DNA of 64,000 bases from Nitrosarchaeum sp. (GCA_025699025.1 JAILWJ010000001.1:105148-169147), one strand, 5' to 3'. Counted from the stretch's first letter, positions 17,587 to 28,105 are shown. Made by a program: numbers and translations. The notes: generated from the sequence alone by a model not told the origin.

Positions 17587-18075
17587 ATGCAAGTTGTAAC
17601 TGATGATCGACTCCAGCTGTTTGCAGAGATGGAGGCAAAATATGAACAAAAGGATACGGAATATTTTGTGAAGCTTTTAGATCATCCAGATTATGTTATT
17701 CGGACACGTGCAACCTGCATTTTGGTTGATTTTGGTGGCGAGGACAAAGTAGCATATGTTGCAAAGGTGCTAAAAAATGATGAAAATGAACTGGTAAGAC
17801 ACGAGGCAGCATTCTCTCTTGGGCAGATGTGTTACTCTAGTGCAATAGGTCCGCTTGCAGATGCAACATTGCATGATCCTAGCATGTTTGTAAGACACGA
17901 GGCAGCAATTGCACTTGGCGTGGTTGGCTCTAAAGAGGCAAAAGAGACTCTGGAAAAGGCACTTGGTGATCCGGACAAGCCAGTTGTCGACTCTGCAATA
18001 GTTGCATTATCTAACATTCAATTTATGGAAAAGTTAAGTAAGAACGAAAAGTTTGCAAAACTGACAGGTGGATAG
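17587..18075 (+). CDS. HEAT-repeat protein
   Basis: 162 residues built of about four HEAT/PBS-lyase-type repeats (VIRTRATCILVDFG, LVRHEAAFSLGQM, FVRHEAAIALGVVG, PVVDSAIVALSNI). The HE-A/HEAA pairs resemble deoxyhypusine hydroxylase repeats, but the protein is half that enzyme's size, so a scaffold role is more likely. The next gene begins directly at its stop codon (TAG-ATG). Confidence 0.75.
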   Translation: MQVVTDDRLQLFAEMEAKYEQKDTEYFVKLLDHPDYVIRTRATCILVDFGGEDKVAYVAKVLKNDENELVRHEAAFSLGQMCYSSAIGPLADATLHDPSMFVRHEAAIALGVVGSKEAKETLEKALGDPDKPVVDSAIVALSNIQFMEKLSKNEKFAKLTGG

Positions 18076-19119
18076 ATGAATTTCTCTTATGGTGTTATTG
18101 CAGCAGTTGGGTTTTTGGTTGCAATTTCGCTTGTTTTGATTTCGATATCACCTGATGATATTATAAAACCAAGAGCAGTTCCTGAAGATTTGCCAGAGAT
18201 ACCAGTTGAAGAGCCAGTTGTATGTACTATGGAGTATGCCCCAGTTTGTGGTGTAGATGGAGTCACTTATGGAAATATGTGCATGCTAAATGCGGCTAAG
18301 GTGAGTCTGGATTATATCGGTGAATGCATTGTGGCACAACCGGAACCTGAACCAATTCCAGAGCCTGAATCTGTTCCACCATCTACAATGCCTGATCTTC
18401 CGCAAACTCACACAGTTGTAGTTGCTGAAGGTTCTGGGACTCCAGGATGTGAGATGACAAATGAGTGTTATCTGCCATACTCTCTTGAAGTTCGGGTTGG
18501 TGATACTGTGATGTGGAATAATGTAGACACTGCCGCACATACTGTTACCAGTGGAACTCTAACTGATGGTCTTGATGGTGTGTTTGATTCTGGTCTGTTT
18601 ATGTCTGGAAATACCTTTGAATTTACTTTTGATGTATCGGGAACATATCCTTATTTCTGCATGGTTCATCCTTGGATGATTGGGGAAATTATTGCAAGTG
18701 ATATTGAAGAAGTTTCTGTTATGGAGCCAGTTGTGGAACCTGAATTGATATCTGAACCAGAACCTGTTGCCGAACCTGAACTGATTTCAGAATCCACGGT
18801 TGAGTCTCAATCTTTGCCAATGAGTGTCTCTGTTTCAATGCCTGCGGGCTCTTCTGTTCCTGGATGTGAGGAGACAAACTCTTGTTATATTCCATATAGA
18901 GCAAAAATTACTGTGGGTGGTACTGTTACCTGGAGTAATGATGATACTGCCGCACATACTGTTACAAGCGGGAAACTACCTGAAGGACCCTCCGGAGTAT
19001 TTGACTCTGGACTATTCATGGCAGGAACCACATATTCACACACTTTTGATAAATCTGGAAACTATCCATACTATTGTATCGTGCATCCTTGGATGAGCGG
19101 TCTTGTTACTGTTGAATAG
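18076..19119 (+). CDS. exported Kazal-domain plus double cupredoxin protein
   Basis: 347 residues. It has an N-terminal membrane segment or signal (about 5-24), then a Kazal-type domain ([18 protein letters not shown], six Cys) and a Pro/Glu linker. Two plastocyanin-like domains follow, each with the blue-copper ligand set: AAHTVTSG for the first His, then [11 protein letters not shown] or [11 protein letters not shown] for Cys, His and Met. Each domain also carries an extra disulfide-like pair ([26 protein letters not shown]). The two domains are close duplicates. Extracellular copper electron carriers are abundant in ammonia oxidisers; the exact partner is unknown. Confidence 0.85.
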   Translation: MNFSYGVIAAVGFLVAISLVLISISPDDIIKPRAVPEDLPEIPVEEPVVCTMEYAPVCGVDGVTYGNMCMLNAAKVSLDYIGECIVAQPEPEPIPEPESVPPSTMPDLPQTHTVVVAEGSGTPGCEMTNECYLPYSLEVRVGDTVMWNNVDTAAHTVTSGTLTDGLDGVFDSGLFMSGNTFEFTFDVSGTYPYFCMVHPWMIGEIIASDIEEVSVMEPVVEPELISEPEPVAEPELISESTVESQSLPMSVSVSMPAGSSVPGCEETNSCYIPYRAKITVGGTVTWSNDDTAAHTVTSGKLPEGPSGVFDSGLFMAGTTYSHTFDKSGNYPYYCIVHPWMSGLVTVE

Positions 19120-19217
19120 ATGACAAGACTCTTGCACTTGACACATCAACTCCTCCAAAACATGTTGCTAATGGTAAAATGAAACAGCACGTACAAAATA
19201 TGATTGTGCGCAATTAA
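19116..19217 (+). pseudogene. possible C-terminal gene remnant
   Basis: Directly after the cupredoxin stop, a 32-codon open stretch without a usable start reads like protein ([19 protein letters not shown] and onward to MIVRN, then TAA). It looks like the tail of a lost gene. It is too short for identification. Confidence 0.2.
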
Positions 19218-19292
19218 AAATATACAAAGATGAAAAAATACTTTGAAGTAAGAACATTTACTACACACATTTTGCTTGCTCATCTGTTCTAT

Positions 19293-20039
19293 TCAGATCA
19301 AAAATTCTGCGGCATTCTTCCCTTCCTGGGTTATCTTTATCCACCTGTTTCTTCCAATTTTTTCAATTTCGATAAACTTCCACTCATTTTCCAGCGGTGA
19401 TATGATGTTCTTATCCAGGCTTGCAAATCTTGCTTGCGAATAGTTTGACTCTTCTGCCTTAACGGTGATGATTCCTTCTTTATCTGCAATCTCTGCCATC
19501 TCTTTTTTTGTAATTTTGCCGTTTTTTTGCCCGGAAATTATTTTCAGTGCCTGGAGCAGCTTGGGTTTTGGAATTTGTATCTCATAAGTCGGAAGTGGAA
19601 TTGTATCTCTAATTCCAAATGATTGTTGTTTTCCCTCAAATGCCGCATATCTTTCAGGCTCTGCATAAAACGGCTGCAGAGTGTCGCACTCTTTGAGTAC
19701 CATGCATGCCATCATGCATGCAATTGCCTGGATTTTAGATCCTGATGCCACATTAACATAGATGTAGTTACCCTCTTCCTTCTCTATGATTTCTTTGATT
19801 GCCTTGATTGCTCCAAACAGGTTCAACCTGTCCGCATATGCGATCTGAAGTTCCACACCGAGTTTATTGCATTCTTTTTTTATCTTCTCAAGGTATGGTG
19901 CAGAAAGATCCTTTGAGCGATTGTCATGGGATAAAAGCCACAACTTATCTGCCTTTGTCTGTTTGAGCGGTATGGTGATTCTGTCCACTTCGAAGCCTAG
20001 TGGTGCGATATGGATTCTGAACGTGGTTAAATTTGTCAA
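19293..20039 (-). CDS. CARF-type sensor with C-terminal winged helix (HFX_2341/DUF6293-like regulator)
   Basis: 248 residues, TTG start. Residues 1-140 form a Rossmann-like CARF-family domain: TFRIHIAPLGFEVDRI strand 1, LWLLSHDN strand 2 and the ligand-loop motif YVNVASGSKIQAIA. Residues 165-248 form a winged helix (KNGKITKKEMAEIADKEGI). Proteins of this layout are transcription regulators that may sense cyclic oligoadenylate or another nucleotide; no CRISPR genes are nearby. A 12-bp palindrome 12 bases before its start is a likely operator. Confidence 0.7.
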   Translation of the reverse strand: MTNLTTFRIHIAPLGFEVDRITIPLKQTKADKLWLLSHDNRSKDLSAPYLEKIKKECNKLGVELQIAYADRLNLFGAIKAIKEIIEKEEGNYIYVNVASGSKIQAIACMMACMVLKECDTLQPFYAEPERYAAFEGKQQSFGIRDTIPLPTYEIQIPKPKLLQALKIISGQKNGKITKKEMAEIADKEGIITVKAEESNYSQARFASLDKNIISPLENEWKFIEIEKIGRNRWIKITQEGKNAAEFLI

Positions 20040-20050
20040 ATAGTATCTAC

Positions 20051-20062
20051 AGTATGCATACT
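20051..20062. promoter_or_regulatory. 12-bp palindrome between divergent genes
   Basis: AGTATGCATACT is self-complementary and lies just upstream of the CARF-HTH gene, near the TATA box (TTATATAATAA, about 20073-20083) of the small divergent ORF. Confidence 0.4.
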
Positions 20063-20103
20063 ATTGTGATGTTATATAATAATTTCTGTTGCATAACTAA
20101 AAC

Positions 20104-20223
20104 ATGAAACAAACAACCATAGTTCAAAATAACGAATTGATTACTCGTAATTTTTTCTATCCGAGAATTATTCGAGAGTTCGATGACAAGGATGAGCCCA
20201 TGATGTACGGAGTGCGTAGGTGA
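20104..20223 (+). CDS. small protein of 39 residues, possibly frameshifted
   Basis: The ATG lies about 26 bases after a good TATA box, so a leaderless message is likely. The peptide ends MMYGVRR at TGA. In the +1 frame the next 13 codons (EDNKIVTKDPFNK) also look protein-like, so the gene may once have been longer. No family recognised. Confidence 0.35.
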   Translation: MKQTTIVQNNELITRNFFYPRIIREFDDKDEPMMYGVRR

Positions 20224-20302
20224 GGATAACAAGATTGTCACCAAAGATCCTTTTAACAAGTAGAATCAAATGACAGAGTTTAAAATTGAATCTATATAGC
20301 AA

Positions 20303-20512
20303 GTGATAGTTCATGATCTGATTCATGAAAGCATTGAAAATTTCTTGTACCATTGCTATACGAGTATTATATTTCAAAAATCTGGGTTGACGGGAATGAT
20401 TTTAAGCCGAGACTTGGTCAAAATATCTCAAAAAATTGAACAATATGGATTTCAATTAGATCGTGAAAGATATCCTTTCAGACAAGTAAAACAAATTGCA
20501 TCTGATATTTAG
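20303..20512 (+). CDS. hypothetical small protein
   Basis: 69 residues, GTG start, predicted helical with a basic C-terminal end (RYPFRQVKQIASDI). No recognised domain. It sits alone between the short TATA-driven ORF and the convergent rad50 gene, so it is only moderately supported. Confidence 0.35.
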   Translation: MIVHDLIHESIENFLYHCYTSIIFQKSGLTGMILSRDLVKISQKIEQYGFQLDRERYPFRQVKQIASDI

Positions 20513-20557
20513 TTTTTTTATTTTATTTAATGAAATGAGAAAATATGTGTTTTCAAG

Positions 20558-22984
20558 CTAGTTCGCTCTAAAAATTCTTGATATTCCATTATGTTTTGAA
20601 ATCTGAAAGATATTGTCCACATATGTCTCTAATTCTTTTTCATGAGAAACAAGCACAATCTGTTCTGACTTTAACTCGTCTAATAACTCTCGAATTTTTC
20701 CAAGCTGATTCTTGGAAAATCCATCAGTTGGCTCATCTAAAATCAACAAATTAGATTTCATAGACTCTGTCTCCTTTCTCATTAGTGAATTCAGGGTCAA
20801 TCTATATGCTAGTGCAATACTTGTCTTCTCGCCACCCGACAAAAACCCAATCTCCTGCTCAAAACCATCCTGATTTACAATCGGCGTAAAGTTCTCATCA
20901 ATCCTTGACTCTTTGGTAGGATCTTCGACCAATATGGAATACCATTTTGTGTATGTCTCATTGAAATTCTGCAATATGGACAGCAACACCTGTTTTTCAA
21001 TCTGTGATATGGTTGGAATGAAAAATGACTCTAGCCATTCCTGGAACTGGGCGAATTTCCTATATTTTTTCTCCAATTCCTTTGATTCTGATATCTTTGA
21101 TTCATCTTGTTTGATCTTCTTTGATTCGTTTTTTAGATTTTCTTGGCATGCTGCAATAGTACTAGACATTTTGGTAATCTCTTTTCTGAGTGCTTCCAGT
21201 TCTTGTTCTTTCAGTGATGCCTCTTTCTCAATTCCTCCAAATGACTCTAGTTCTGAATCTATCTTGTCTAGTTCTGATTCTATCTGGGTAATTTGCAGCG
21301 CTGCATACTCTGCCTTTCCTTGATGATTTTCAATTAGTTTTTCGACCTTTTGCTTTGCATCAATTATCTGCTTGATCTGCTCCATCGCATTATTGAACCT
21401 AATCAAATTATCTTTGAGTTCTGTTAGATAGTCAACTGGGTTTTTCCCATCAAATCCATCCCATTTTGTTTTCTGTTTGCATTCTTCAATCTCAAGACCA
21501 AGCTGACTCTCTCTTGCCGATTTTGCCTTAAATTCTTCAATTCCTGGAATGATTCTCTGAATCTCGGAAATCTCCTTCTCATATGATGTTATTTTTGCCT
21601 GAATTTCTTTGATTTTCGAGTTTAAATCAAAAAATGAATTCGTAATTGATTGTAACTCTAGTGTCAGCGTATCTACTTCTTCTTTCTTTTCATCAACCAA
21701 ACTGTGCTGGTGCTCCTCTGTAATCTCTTGCTTGCATGTGGGACACGCATTTCCCAATGCAGAAAACTCTGCAATCTCTCTTTCCAGCGAACTCTTCAAG
21801 GTCTCTTTTTCAATTCTTTGACTCTTTGCCTGGTCTAATTTCTCTTTGATTTCTTCAGCGAATTTTTCCAAATCCTCTTTTTCATCTTGCAATTCCTCTA
21901 GTGCATTCTCGATTGCTTTTTTATCTGAATTTATCTTGTCTCTCAAACTCTCTTTTAATTTTGCAATGTCTTGAGATACGCTGTTCTTTTCAGATTCTAA
22001 TTTGATGATCTCATTGTTGATCTCCTGGAATTCTTTAATTTCTGACGTTAATTCATCAACACTCTTGTCTGTTTCTGGTCTTGCAATGGTTAGTAATTCT
22101 TCTAGTTTCTCATTTTTCTCTCTTAATTCCATCTCTAAATCTGCAAATTCTTGCTCTATCTTCTCTATTTGTGACTTTAAATCCTCTATCTTTTCCTTCA
22201 GACTCTCTTTTTTTGTTTCCAGTTTTGTCTTCTTGTTGATCTTTGAATGCAGTTCTTTGACTAGAACATTCTTCTCATCTTCTTGCGACTCAAGAATTTT
22301 CAGTTGGTTGGATTTTTTTGCAATATCTTTGTTTATCTGCAAAATCAACTTGTGCGATTCAGAAATTTGTGATTCCAATTCTGAAATATTGTTTGATTTT
22401 GACTGCAACACTGCAACTTGGGTCCTAATCTCGGAAAGTACCTCTCTGGCATTTGATTCGGCAATGCTGTAATCCTCAATTCCAAATGCCTTGCGTATGG
22501 TCTCGAGACGCTTTCTTGGATCCGAAAGAACCTCCTTCATTGCCTCCTGAGGCGTAAATATCGCATATCTGAATATCCTGCTTTCAGCCTTGGGGTCTGC
22601 AGGCTCGTTGAACCGAAGAATCTGCAGCACCTTTTGCTTTAATTCTGACGGTGACAGCAACTCTTTCTCCCCTGTGATCTTTATCCAGGAATTTTTTGGA
22701 TCTTGACTGACTCCTACATTTTTTCGAATCAATGTGCGCTTGATCTCATATTTCTCACCATCTACTGAAAAATCCAAAATTACAAAACCCGATTCAGCTT
22801 TTTTTGCAAGCAAACTTTCAGGTTTCTGAGATCCCAAACCAAACAATGCAAATTCAATTGCCATGAGAACGGTTGATTTGCCTGAACCAATGTCTCCTTC
22901 AAACAAAGAGATGCCCCGAGGGAACTCTACTTCCTCATGTTCATAGCTTCGAATGTTGTCAATTATGATGGAATTAAGAATCAT
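20558..22984 (-). CDS. rad50: DNA double-strand break repair ATPase Rad50
   Basis: 808 residues, an SMC-like ATPase that works with Mre11 in DNA end tethering and resection. The N-terminal Walker A is GDIGSGKSTVLMAIEFALFG. Long coiled coils surround the zinc hook CPTCKQEI in the middle. The C-terminal half has the signature FLSGGEKTSIALAYRL, Walker B LLILDEPTDGF and the D-loop/H-loop QIVLVSHEKEL. Last gene of nurA-herA-mre11-rad50; its start overlaps the end of mre11 by 11 bases. Confidence 0.95.
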   Translation of the reverse strand: MILNSIIIDNIRSYEHEEVEFPRGISLFEGDIGSGKSTVLMAIEFALFGLGSQKPESLLAKKAESGFVILDFSVDGEKYEIKRTLIRKNVGVSQDPKNSWIKITGEKELLSPSELKQKVLQILRFNEPADPKAESRIFRYAIFTPQEAMKEVLSDPRKRLETIRKAFGIEDYSIAESNAREVLSEIRTQVAVLQSKSNNISELESQISESHKLILQINKDIAKKSNQLKILESQEDEKNVLVKELHSKINKKTKLETKKESLKEKIEDLKSQIEKIEQEFADLEMELREKNEKLEELLTIARPETDKSVDELTSEIKEFQEINNEIIKLESEKNSVSQDIAKLKESLRDKINSDKKAIENALEELQDEKEDLEKFAEEIKEKLDQAKSQRIEKETLKSSLEREIAEFSALGNACPTCKQEITEEHQHSLVDEKKEEVDTLTLELQSITNSFFDLNSKIKEIQAKITSYEKEISEIQRIIPGIEEFKAKSARESQLGLEIEECKQKTKWDGFDGKNPVDYLTELKDNLIRFNNAMEQIKQIIDAKQKVEKLIENHQGKAEYAALQITQIESELDKIDSELESFGGIEKEASLKEQELEALRKEITKMSSTIAACQENLKNESKKIKQDESKISESKELEKKYRKFAQFQEWLESFFIPTISQIEKQVLLSILQNFNETYTKWYSILVEDPTKESRIDENFTPIVNQDGFEQEIGFLSGGEKTSIALAYRLTLNSLMRKETESMKSNLLILDEPTDGFSKNQLGKIRELLDELKSEQIVLVSHEKELETYVDNIFQISKHNGISRIFRAN

Positions 22985-24227
22985 CCTCTAGTCCCAAAAT
23001 TGATAATGCACTGCCTCTTACTCTTGGAATGTATTCATTCTTCTTTTCATTTACTAGTTGTGGCTGTCCCAGCTCACGGAGCAATCTCTTTGCTAGCTCC
23101 ACTCCTTTCTCACCTAGTAACTCTTTGTGATCAAATCGCAGTTGTCCAATATTCTCCTTAAACACATTGGTCTCTATCTCGTCTTTGTCATTGCCTTTAG
23201 CTTCAGTTATTGCATACTCTTTTGATGTGAGTCTGTTTTTTGAAATATTTACAATCAAAGATCCTAAACTGGATAACCTCTCTCTAACTGCAGACACATC
23301 TACATCTGCAGTCTTGCCTGATGTCAATTCTCCCTGCACCTTGATGATTACAACTTTGTCTGCAGGATCAATCTCCTTGCTCCTTTGCTCCAGCTCTAAA
23401 TTTACAGAGTCTGCTTTTCTGTTATTTGCATCTACCTCAATTACCTCATACTGGACATTCCCAATTGGAATAAACTCGACAGACTTTACCATGTCCTCAA
23501 ACTCTACAATTACGAATCCGCGTTGCTGCCCCTTTGCATTCTCTTCCAAATCTGCATGGTACCCGGCAAACAGGGTTCCAGGATATACCACATGAGGATA
23601 CTCTGAAAACTTTTGATGGTTGAATTTGTGCATGTGTCCTCCAGCATAGTATGAAAACCCCTTTGGGAGTAGGGATAGCGGCATATGGTCCCCATCCATG
23701 CCTGAATCCGTCTTCATGTCTGCAATTCCTCCATGAAACAGGAATATCTTGAATCCCGATTCAGCCTCAAAGCCACTCCTATCTAGTTTCTCGTACCACT
23801 CTCTGTCCTTTCCTACCTTGAGCCCGGACAGACCTGCAATCTTGGCACCTGTCTTTTCATCGATTATAAAGTCCAAAGTTATGGTGTCATCCTCGTTTGA
23901 TGTTGCTCTTGTAACCTTGATGATGTATCCGACTTCCGCCAACAAGTCAATTACAGAATTTGATACCGGGGAAAAGTCATGACTGCCATATACGACATAT
24001 ACGGGAATTCCTGCATCATACACCTGGCGAAACTTTGCAAACGCAAACTTTTGAACGCGCATCTCCGGAATATTCACATGAAACAAATCCCCCGGAATCA
24101 AAATGAAATCTACTTGTCTGGATATGCACTCATCCAAAGCCTTCTCAAAGACTTGCTGCTCTATCTTCTGCAGCGATTCGTGCTTTTGAAATCCTAAATG
24201 AATATCAGACATATGCGCAAATTTCAA
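22974..24227 (-). CDS. mre11: DNA repair nuclease Mre11
   Basis: 417 residues. The calcineurin-like phosphoesterase motifs are MSDIHLG, IPGDLFH, VYGSHDFS (the usual GNHD is GSHD), FLFHGG and YAGGHMHKF, which bind two Mn ions. The C-terminal part forms the capping and Rad50-binding regions. Together with Rad50 it processes DNA ends after HerA-NurA or before them. The gene follows herA with a one-base gap. Confidence 0.93.
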   Translation of the reverse strand: MKFAHMSDIHLGFQKHESLQKIEQQVFEKALDECISRQVDFILIPGDLFHVNIPEMRVQKFAFAKFRQVYDAGIPVYVVYGSHDFSPVSNSVIDLLAEVGYIIKVTRATSNEDDTITLDFIIDEKTGAKIAGLSGLKVGKDREWYEKLDRSGFEAESGFKIFLFHGGIADMKTDSGMDGDHMPLSLLPKGFSYYAGGHMHKFNHQKFSEYPHVVYPGTLFAGYHADLEENAKGQQRGFVIVEFEDMVKSVEFIPIGNVQYEVIEVDANNRKADSVNLELEQRSKEIDPADKVVIIKVQGELTSGKTADVDVSAVRERLSSLGSLIVNISKNRLTSKEYAITEAKGNDKDEIETNVFKENIGQLRFDHKELLGEKGVELAKRLLRELGQPQLVNEKKNEYIPRVRGSALSILGLEDDS

Positions 24228-24228
24228 G

Positions 24229-25809
24229 CTAAAACACCTTTGTCTTGCTCTTACCCTGTGTAATTCCTCTACTCTTTACGATATCTTCAAACAATGGAAC
24301 CTTGATTGGCATTGCAAATGGCACAAAGATGCTAGTTATGATTGCCTCGCCTTTATCCAAGCTTGCAATGTTCTTGTCGTCTTCGGACAGATCCTGGGAG
24401 GCCGATGCAATTATTGCCTCCCTCTCTTGTTTCATCTCATTTCCCAAAATTATCTTGGTGTTCATGTTTGCCAGGATGGTCTTTGGAATGACACTGCTTA
24501 GCTGGGTAATTGCCGTCAGCCCGACTTTGAACTTTCGCCCTTCTTTGGCAATCGTTGCATAGATGTTGTCGTTGCGTGATTTTAGGACGTCTTCTCCAAT
24601 TACACGCGGAGCCTCTTCAATCACTATGGTTGCAACAGGCTTTCTGTCCAATTCCCCGGTAGCTTTTGCATCCTTGTACTTTTGTAACAACTTGGCTGCA
24701 ATGATATTTCCCACAATCAGCTCTGCCTCATCGCCTAACCGGGATGTATCCAAAACCACAACTTTTCCCTGTTCTATATCCCTGACTATGTCATCGACAG
24801 TGCTGAGGCCTTTGGTTGTACTGTCAAAGACCTCGTGTCTTGATATGATTACCTGGTCTTCATCCACTTCCAGGCTCAAAATTAGGCGTAATTTGCGCTG
24901 AACCACCATCAGTGTGGCTGCGGCAAATTCTGCGCGTGAGTTTGGCTCCATTCCAGCATCAATTGCGCTTGTTTTCATCAAATCTGGAATCCAACCTCGA
25001 GGATTCTTTCTAAATGCCATCCTCATTGCGGCTAGTTGCGGGTCTGATAATTCGATAATTCCTTCAAAGTGGTCTGGTCTGATTGATTGCAGGTTGATTG
25101 TTAGTCTGTTTGCACCAACTGGCGGATTTGACGGTGTGTAATAAACGAGATTGTCTTTAGATTTTGCATGATCTTTTAGCCCTAATCCAATTCTTCCATA
25201 GTACTCATCATGTGCATCTAAAACCAATGCACCCACTTTATTTGCATCAAGCAAGTGCCACAGGATTGTCTTTACCAGATTTGATTTTCCACGACCCGTA
25301 GTTGCGGGAATCAACACATGGTGTGAAAATACATCTTGAGCTGGCAGCCATACTTCCGCTTCCTTGATGACCTTGCTTCCACTTCGGATGTGTCCAACAA
25401 AGATTGCGTCATTTTCCTTTTGCAAGAACTTTAAATCGTTTTTAGAAATTAACCGTAATCTGTTGAAAAATGGCGGAAGCGACTTTGGAATCTTTACATC
25501 TCCGTTTTCTCTGTACACTCTAGCCAGCGGTTTGATCCTAGCTAGCACGTAGTTTACAAAGTCAGGTTCATAAAAATTTGCATCCACAATCCCCTGCTCC
25601 AAATTTACCCCTGACATCATCTGCTGCATTCTGTCTTGGATTTGGGAGCCATACTCTAATGCAAACACCTGTAAAATCAAAAAAGATCCGTTCTCCTCAG
25701 AGACCATCAAATCCCCAATCTCCAGATTGGTTCCGGCCTTTTGGCGAATCACGATATCTCCAAACTTTCCGCCAACTACCTGACCTACTACTGAAATCTC
25801 ATCCATCAA
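24229..25809 (-). CDS. herA: HerA hexameric DNA translocase
   Basis: 526 residues of the HerA-FtsK superfamily. The N-terminal HAS beta-barrel ([19 protein letters not shown]) binds NurA. Walker A is ATTGRGKS at residues 169-176, Walker B is [10 protein letters not shown] around residue 405, and a sensor region [11 protein letters not shown] follows. It pumps DNA to the NurA nuclease during end resection. Its start overlaps the nurA stop by 4 bases (ATGA). Confidence 0.93.
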   Translation of the reverse strand: MMDEISVVGQVVGGKFGDIVIRQKAGTNLEIGDLMVSEENGSFLILQVFALEYGSQIQDRMQQMMSGVNLEQGIVDANFYEPDFVNYVLARIKPLARVYRENGDVKIPKSLPPFFNRLRLISKNDLKFLQKENDAIFVGHIRSGSKVIKEAEVWLPAQDVFSHHVLIPATTGRGKSNLVKTILWHLLDANKVGALVLDAHDEYYGRIGLGLKDHAKSKDNLVYYTPSNPPVGANRLTINLQSIRPDHFEGIIELSDPQLAAMRMAFRKNPRGWIPDLMKTSAIDAGMEPNSRAEFAAATLMVVQRKLRLILSLEVDEDQVIISRHEVFDSTTKGLSTVDDIVRDIEQGKVVVLDTSRLGDEAELIVGNIIAAKLLQKYKDAKATGELDRKPVATIVIEEAPRVIGEDVLKSRNDNIYATIAKEGRKFKVGLTAITQLSSVIPKTILANMNTKIILGNEMKQEREAIIASASQDLSEDDKNIASLDKGEAIITSIFVPFAMPIKVPLFEDIVKSRGITQGKSKTKVF

Positions 25810-26993
25810 CTAGTCACTCCATTTAACGTATCATGTGCTGACAAGCTGGCGCTGTATTTTTGCAGCCTCTTCCACTCTGGATGTCGCATCTTCTCCGATA
25901 GGATGAATCCTTGGTACATGTTTAGCTCGTCACGCCTGACCTGGGCAAACCTGTCTGCATCAATTGCCCCATACGGGTAGCCAATCATGGATACATCCTG
26001 GGAATTCTCTACGATACTGGCAAGAACTGAATTTATCTCATCAGGACTCATGGCACTAAATTGCTCCCGCAGTATCTCGAATCTGAACACATAGCGTGAC
26101 TTTTCGTGAAACTTTGCTGCAAGCATAAACCCTCTGTCATCCGATGACACTTCTTCAGCTATCTTGACATACCATCTTCCAAATGGGACGTCTTCTGCAA
26201 TTTCGGCAACTCTAGCTAGTAAAGGATCACCAGACTCTGTAATTAGTCGACTAGTCTTTGCCAGTCCGCAAACAATCACCCCTTTGCTTATCGCCAAGTC
26301 GTATAACCTGTCTGCGTATTTTATCTCATTTTTGAAACTTGTCTGCAGGGAACCATCCATGACTAGCATGTCTCCTTTTTCCAATTCAGATTCCACCACA
26401 TGAATTGCCAACTGCCACTCTGCAAACCTTCGACCAAGCGAGTTGAGCCGGGCACCCTGCAAAACGGATGTGCTCTCAGTACTTGATGTCAAGTCAGATT
26501 CTGCTGGGAGATATTTCTTGTCTTCTGCACTGTGTGGGAATAATCTTGTATTGTAACTGATATTTTTCTTGCCATTAACAGTTGAAATGTTTGATGTCAC
26601 AAACGAGTAAAACTGGACACGAGGGTTGGCCTTTGGTTTGATTCTTTTTTTCCCCTGAAATAATGAAAAATACACACGATTTATTGTAATCAAAAAGTTT
26701 GGAGACTCTTCCAGTGGTCCATCGCCCCCATCCACAAACGCAATCTTGCGAGGACTATCCACACTGGTAATCTCGCAAAACTCTGCTGGTACTATGAGAA
26801 ACTGCCTTCCTTTCCCATTGTTTAGTACAATGTCTGAGTGCTCTTTTTGAGTCAGATGAGCGCCAAGCTCTGTAATTAAACTTCTTACTGGATCTTCATT
26901 CATGTAGTTTTCTCCCCACTCCATGGTATGATATTTTCCTAGAGTAATAATCTGACTATTAGCTATCAGAGTTTTAACTTGATTTGTGAGCAT
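25806..26993 (-). CDS. nurA: NurA 5'-3' nuclease
   Basis: 395 residues. NurA domain with the metal-binding Asp in [10 protein letters not shown] (about residue 88) and a second acidic site in [22 protein letters not shown] lies near the C-terminus. First gene of the end-resection operon. Works only in complex with HerA. Assignment rests on these motifs and on operon context. Confidence 0.88.
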   Translation of the reverse strand: MLTNQVKTLIANSQIITLGKYHTMEWGENYMNEDPVRSLITELGAHLTQKEHSDIVLNNGKGRQFLIVPAEFCEITSVDSPRKIAFVDGGDGPLEESPNFLITINRVYFSLFQGKKRIKPKANPRVQFYSFVTSNISTVNGKKNISYNTRLFPHSAEDKKYLPAESDLTSSTESTSVLQGARLNSLGRRFAEWQLAIHVVESELEKGDMLVMDGSLQTSFKNEIKYADRLYDLAISKGVIVCGLAKTSRLITESGDPLLARVAEIAEDVPFGRWYVKIAEEVSSDDRGFMLAAKFHEKSRYVFRFEILREQFSAMSPDEINSVLASIVENSQDVSMIGYPYGAIDADRFAQVRRDELNMYQGFILSEKMRHPEWKRLQKYSASLSAHDTLNGVTS

Positions 26994-27048
26994 CCGTGAA
27001 ATTGACTAGTGTTGATATTCTGCTCATGCTATTTGCCTCATAATTTCT

Positions 27049-27996
27049 TCATCCTATTCTTCCCTTGAGGACAATCTTTTCATCCGTGTTTGACGGAGTT
27101 GATCTGTCGATATATCTGATCTCGTATTTGTCCCCGATGTGAATTGTCTTCCCGTCCAGCTCCCTTGGGATCTTTATCTTTACCTCAAACGTGCTTGTGT
27201 TTGGTCCCGTCTCTATTAGGTAGCTAGAATTTGCGTCAAATCTTGGATTTGCGAGGGTTGTCCTAATTCCGCCATCGCCCCTGTACTCAAACAAACTCAG
27301 CGAAATCTTGTCTTCATTTTTAGAGTCCTTGTTTGCATCCGGCTCGTAAATTCGTACTGTGAACTCGTGACCTATACTCGAACCACCTCCAACTGTTTCA
27401 ACTTTGGCAAAAGTCGTCGCCAGCGGAACTGATTTTACCAAAATTCTTTTCTCTCCGGCATGATCTGACTGATCAAGATATCTGATTACAACAATGTCGT
27501 TTTGCGATATTGGTCTTCCATTGATTGTATCTGGAAGTTGTAACTTGACATAAAACTGTCCGGTGTTAGGCCCTGTCTCAATCATTGTCTGCGGCCCTTC
27601 AATTGTAACCCCATTGATTGAAAACTCGAGCAGTCCTTCCGTAGAAATCACTTCAACGCCACTGTGTGCAATGTTTAGGTCCTGGTCTGTTATGTAAAAA
27701 TTCACAACACTTCCGCTTGATGCAGGAACCGTCTCAATTGCTTTTTCTGTCTCTGTGACAGGTGTCGGAATAAATGCCATCCCTCTCTGTACCATTTTTT
27801 CTGCAGTAATATGACTCACGCATGCAGGCATTCCGTTTGTCCTAATGACCAACTCGTGCATTGCCCTGCATGATATGTCCTCAATTGGCACTCCACTCTT
27901 CCATTGTTTTTTTGGGCTATCAATTTCCGCGCTTGCAACTGAAACTGAAAACACCAAAAGTACCAGTAGTGAAAACGTGATTGTTTTTGCGTACAA
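27049..27996 (-). CDS. exported S-layer-like domain protein
   Basis: 315 residues: a signal peptide (1-23), a small domain with two Cys (DISCRAMHELVIRTNG, PACVSHITAEK) and two Ig-like domains of the same kind as in the S-layer protein. Each domain carries the closing motif (ETGPNTGQFYVKLQLP and ETGPNTSTFEVKIKIP) and acidic Ca-loop motifs (DQDLNIAHSG, EPDANKDSKNED). It may be a minor envelope component that interacts with the S-layer lattice. Confidence 0.75.
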   Translation of the reverse strand: MYAKTITFSLLVLLVFSVSVASAEIDSPKKQWKSGVPIEDISCRAMHELVIRTNGMPACVSHITAEKMVQRGMAFIPTPVTETEKAIETVPASSGSVVNFYITDQDLNIAHSGVEVISTEGLLEFSINGVTIEGPQTMIETGPNTGQFYVKLQLPDTINGRPISQNDIVVIRYLDQSDHAGEKRILVKSVPLATTFAKVETVGGGSSIGHEFTVRIYEPDANKDSKNEDKISLSLFEYRGDGGIRTTLANPRFDANSSYLIETGPNTSTFEVKIKIPRELDGKTIHIGDKYEIRYIDRSTPSNTDEKIVLKGRIG

Positions 27997-28105
27997 TGTT
28001 TTACTGGCGTTTTTTTATCATAAATAGATTCTTGCCAAATCATACTTGGAATCAATTGCGAGAATTTTCATAATTCATTATATTTGATGATGTCTTTGGA
28101 AATGC

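Noticed and set aside
20047..20377. Two minus-strand ORFs of about 70 codons
   Set aside because: They overlap the promoter and the better supported plus-strand ORFs, with no sequence features of proteins.
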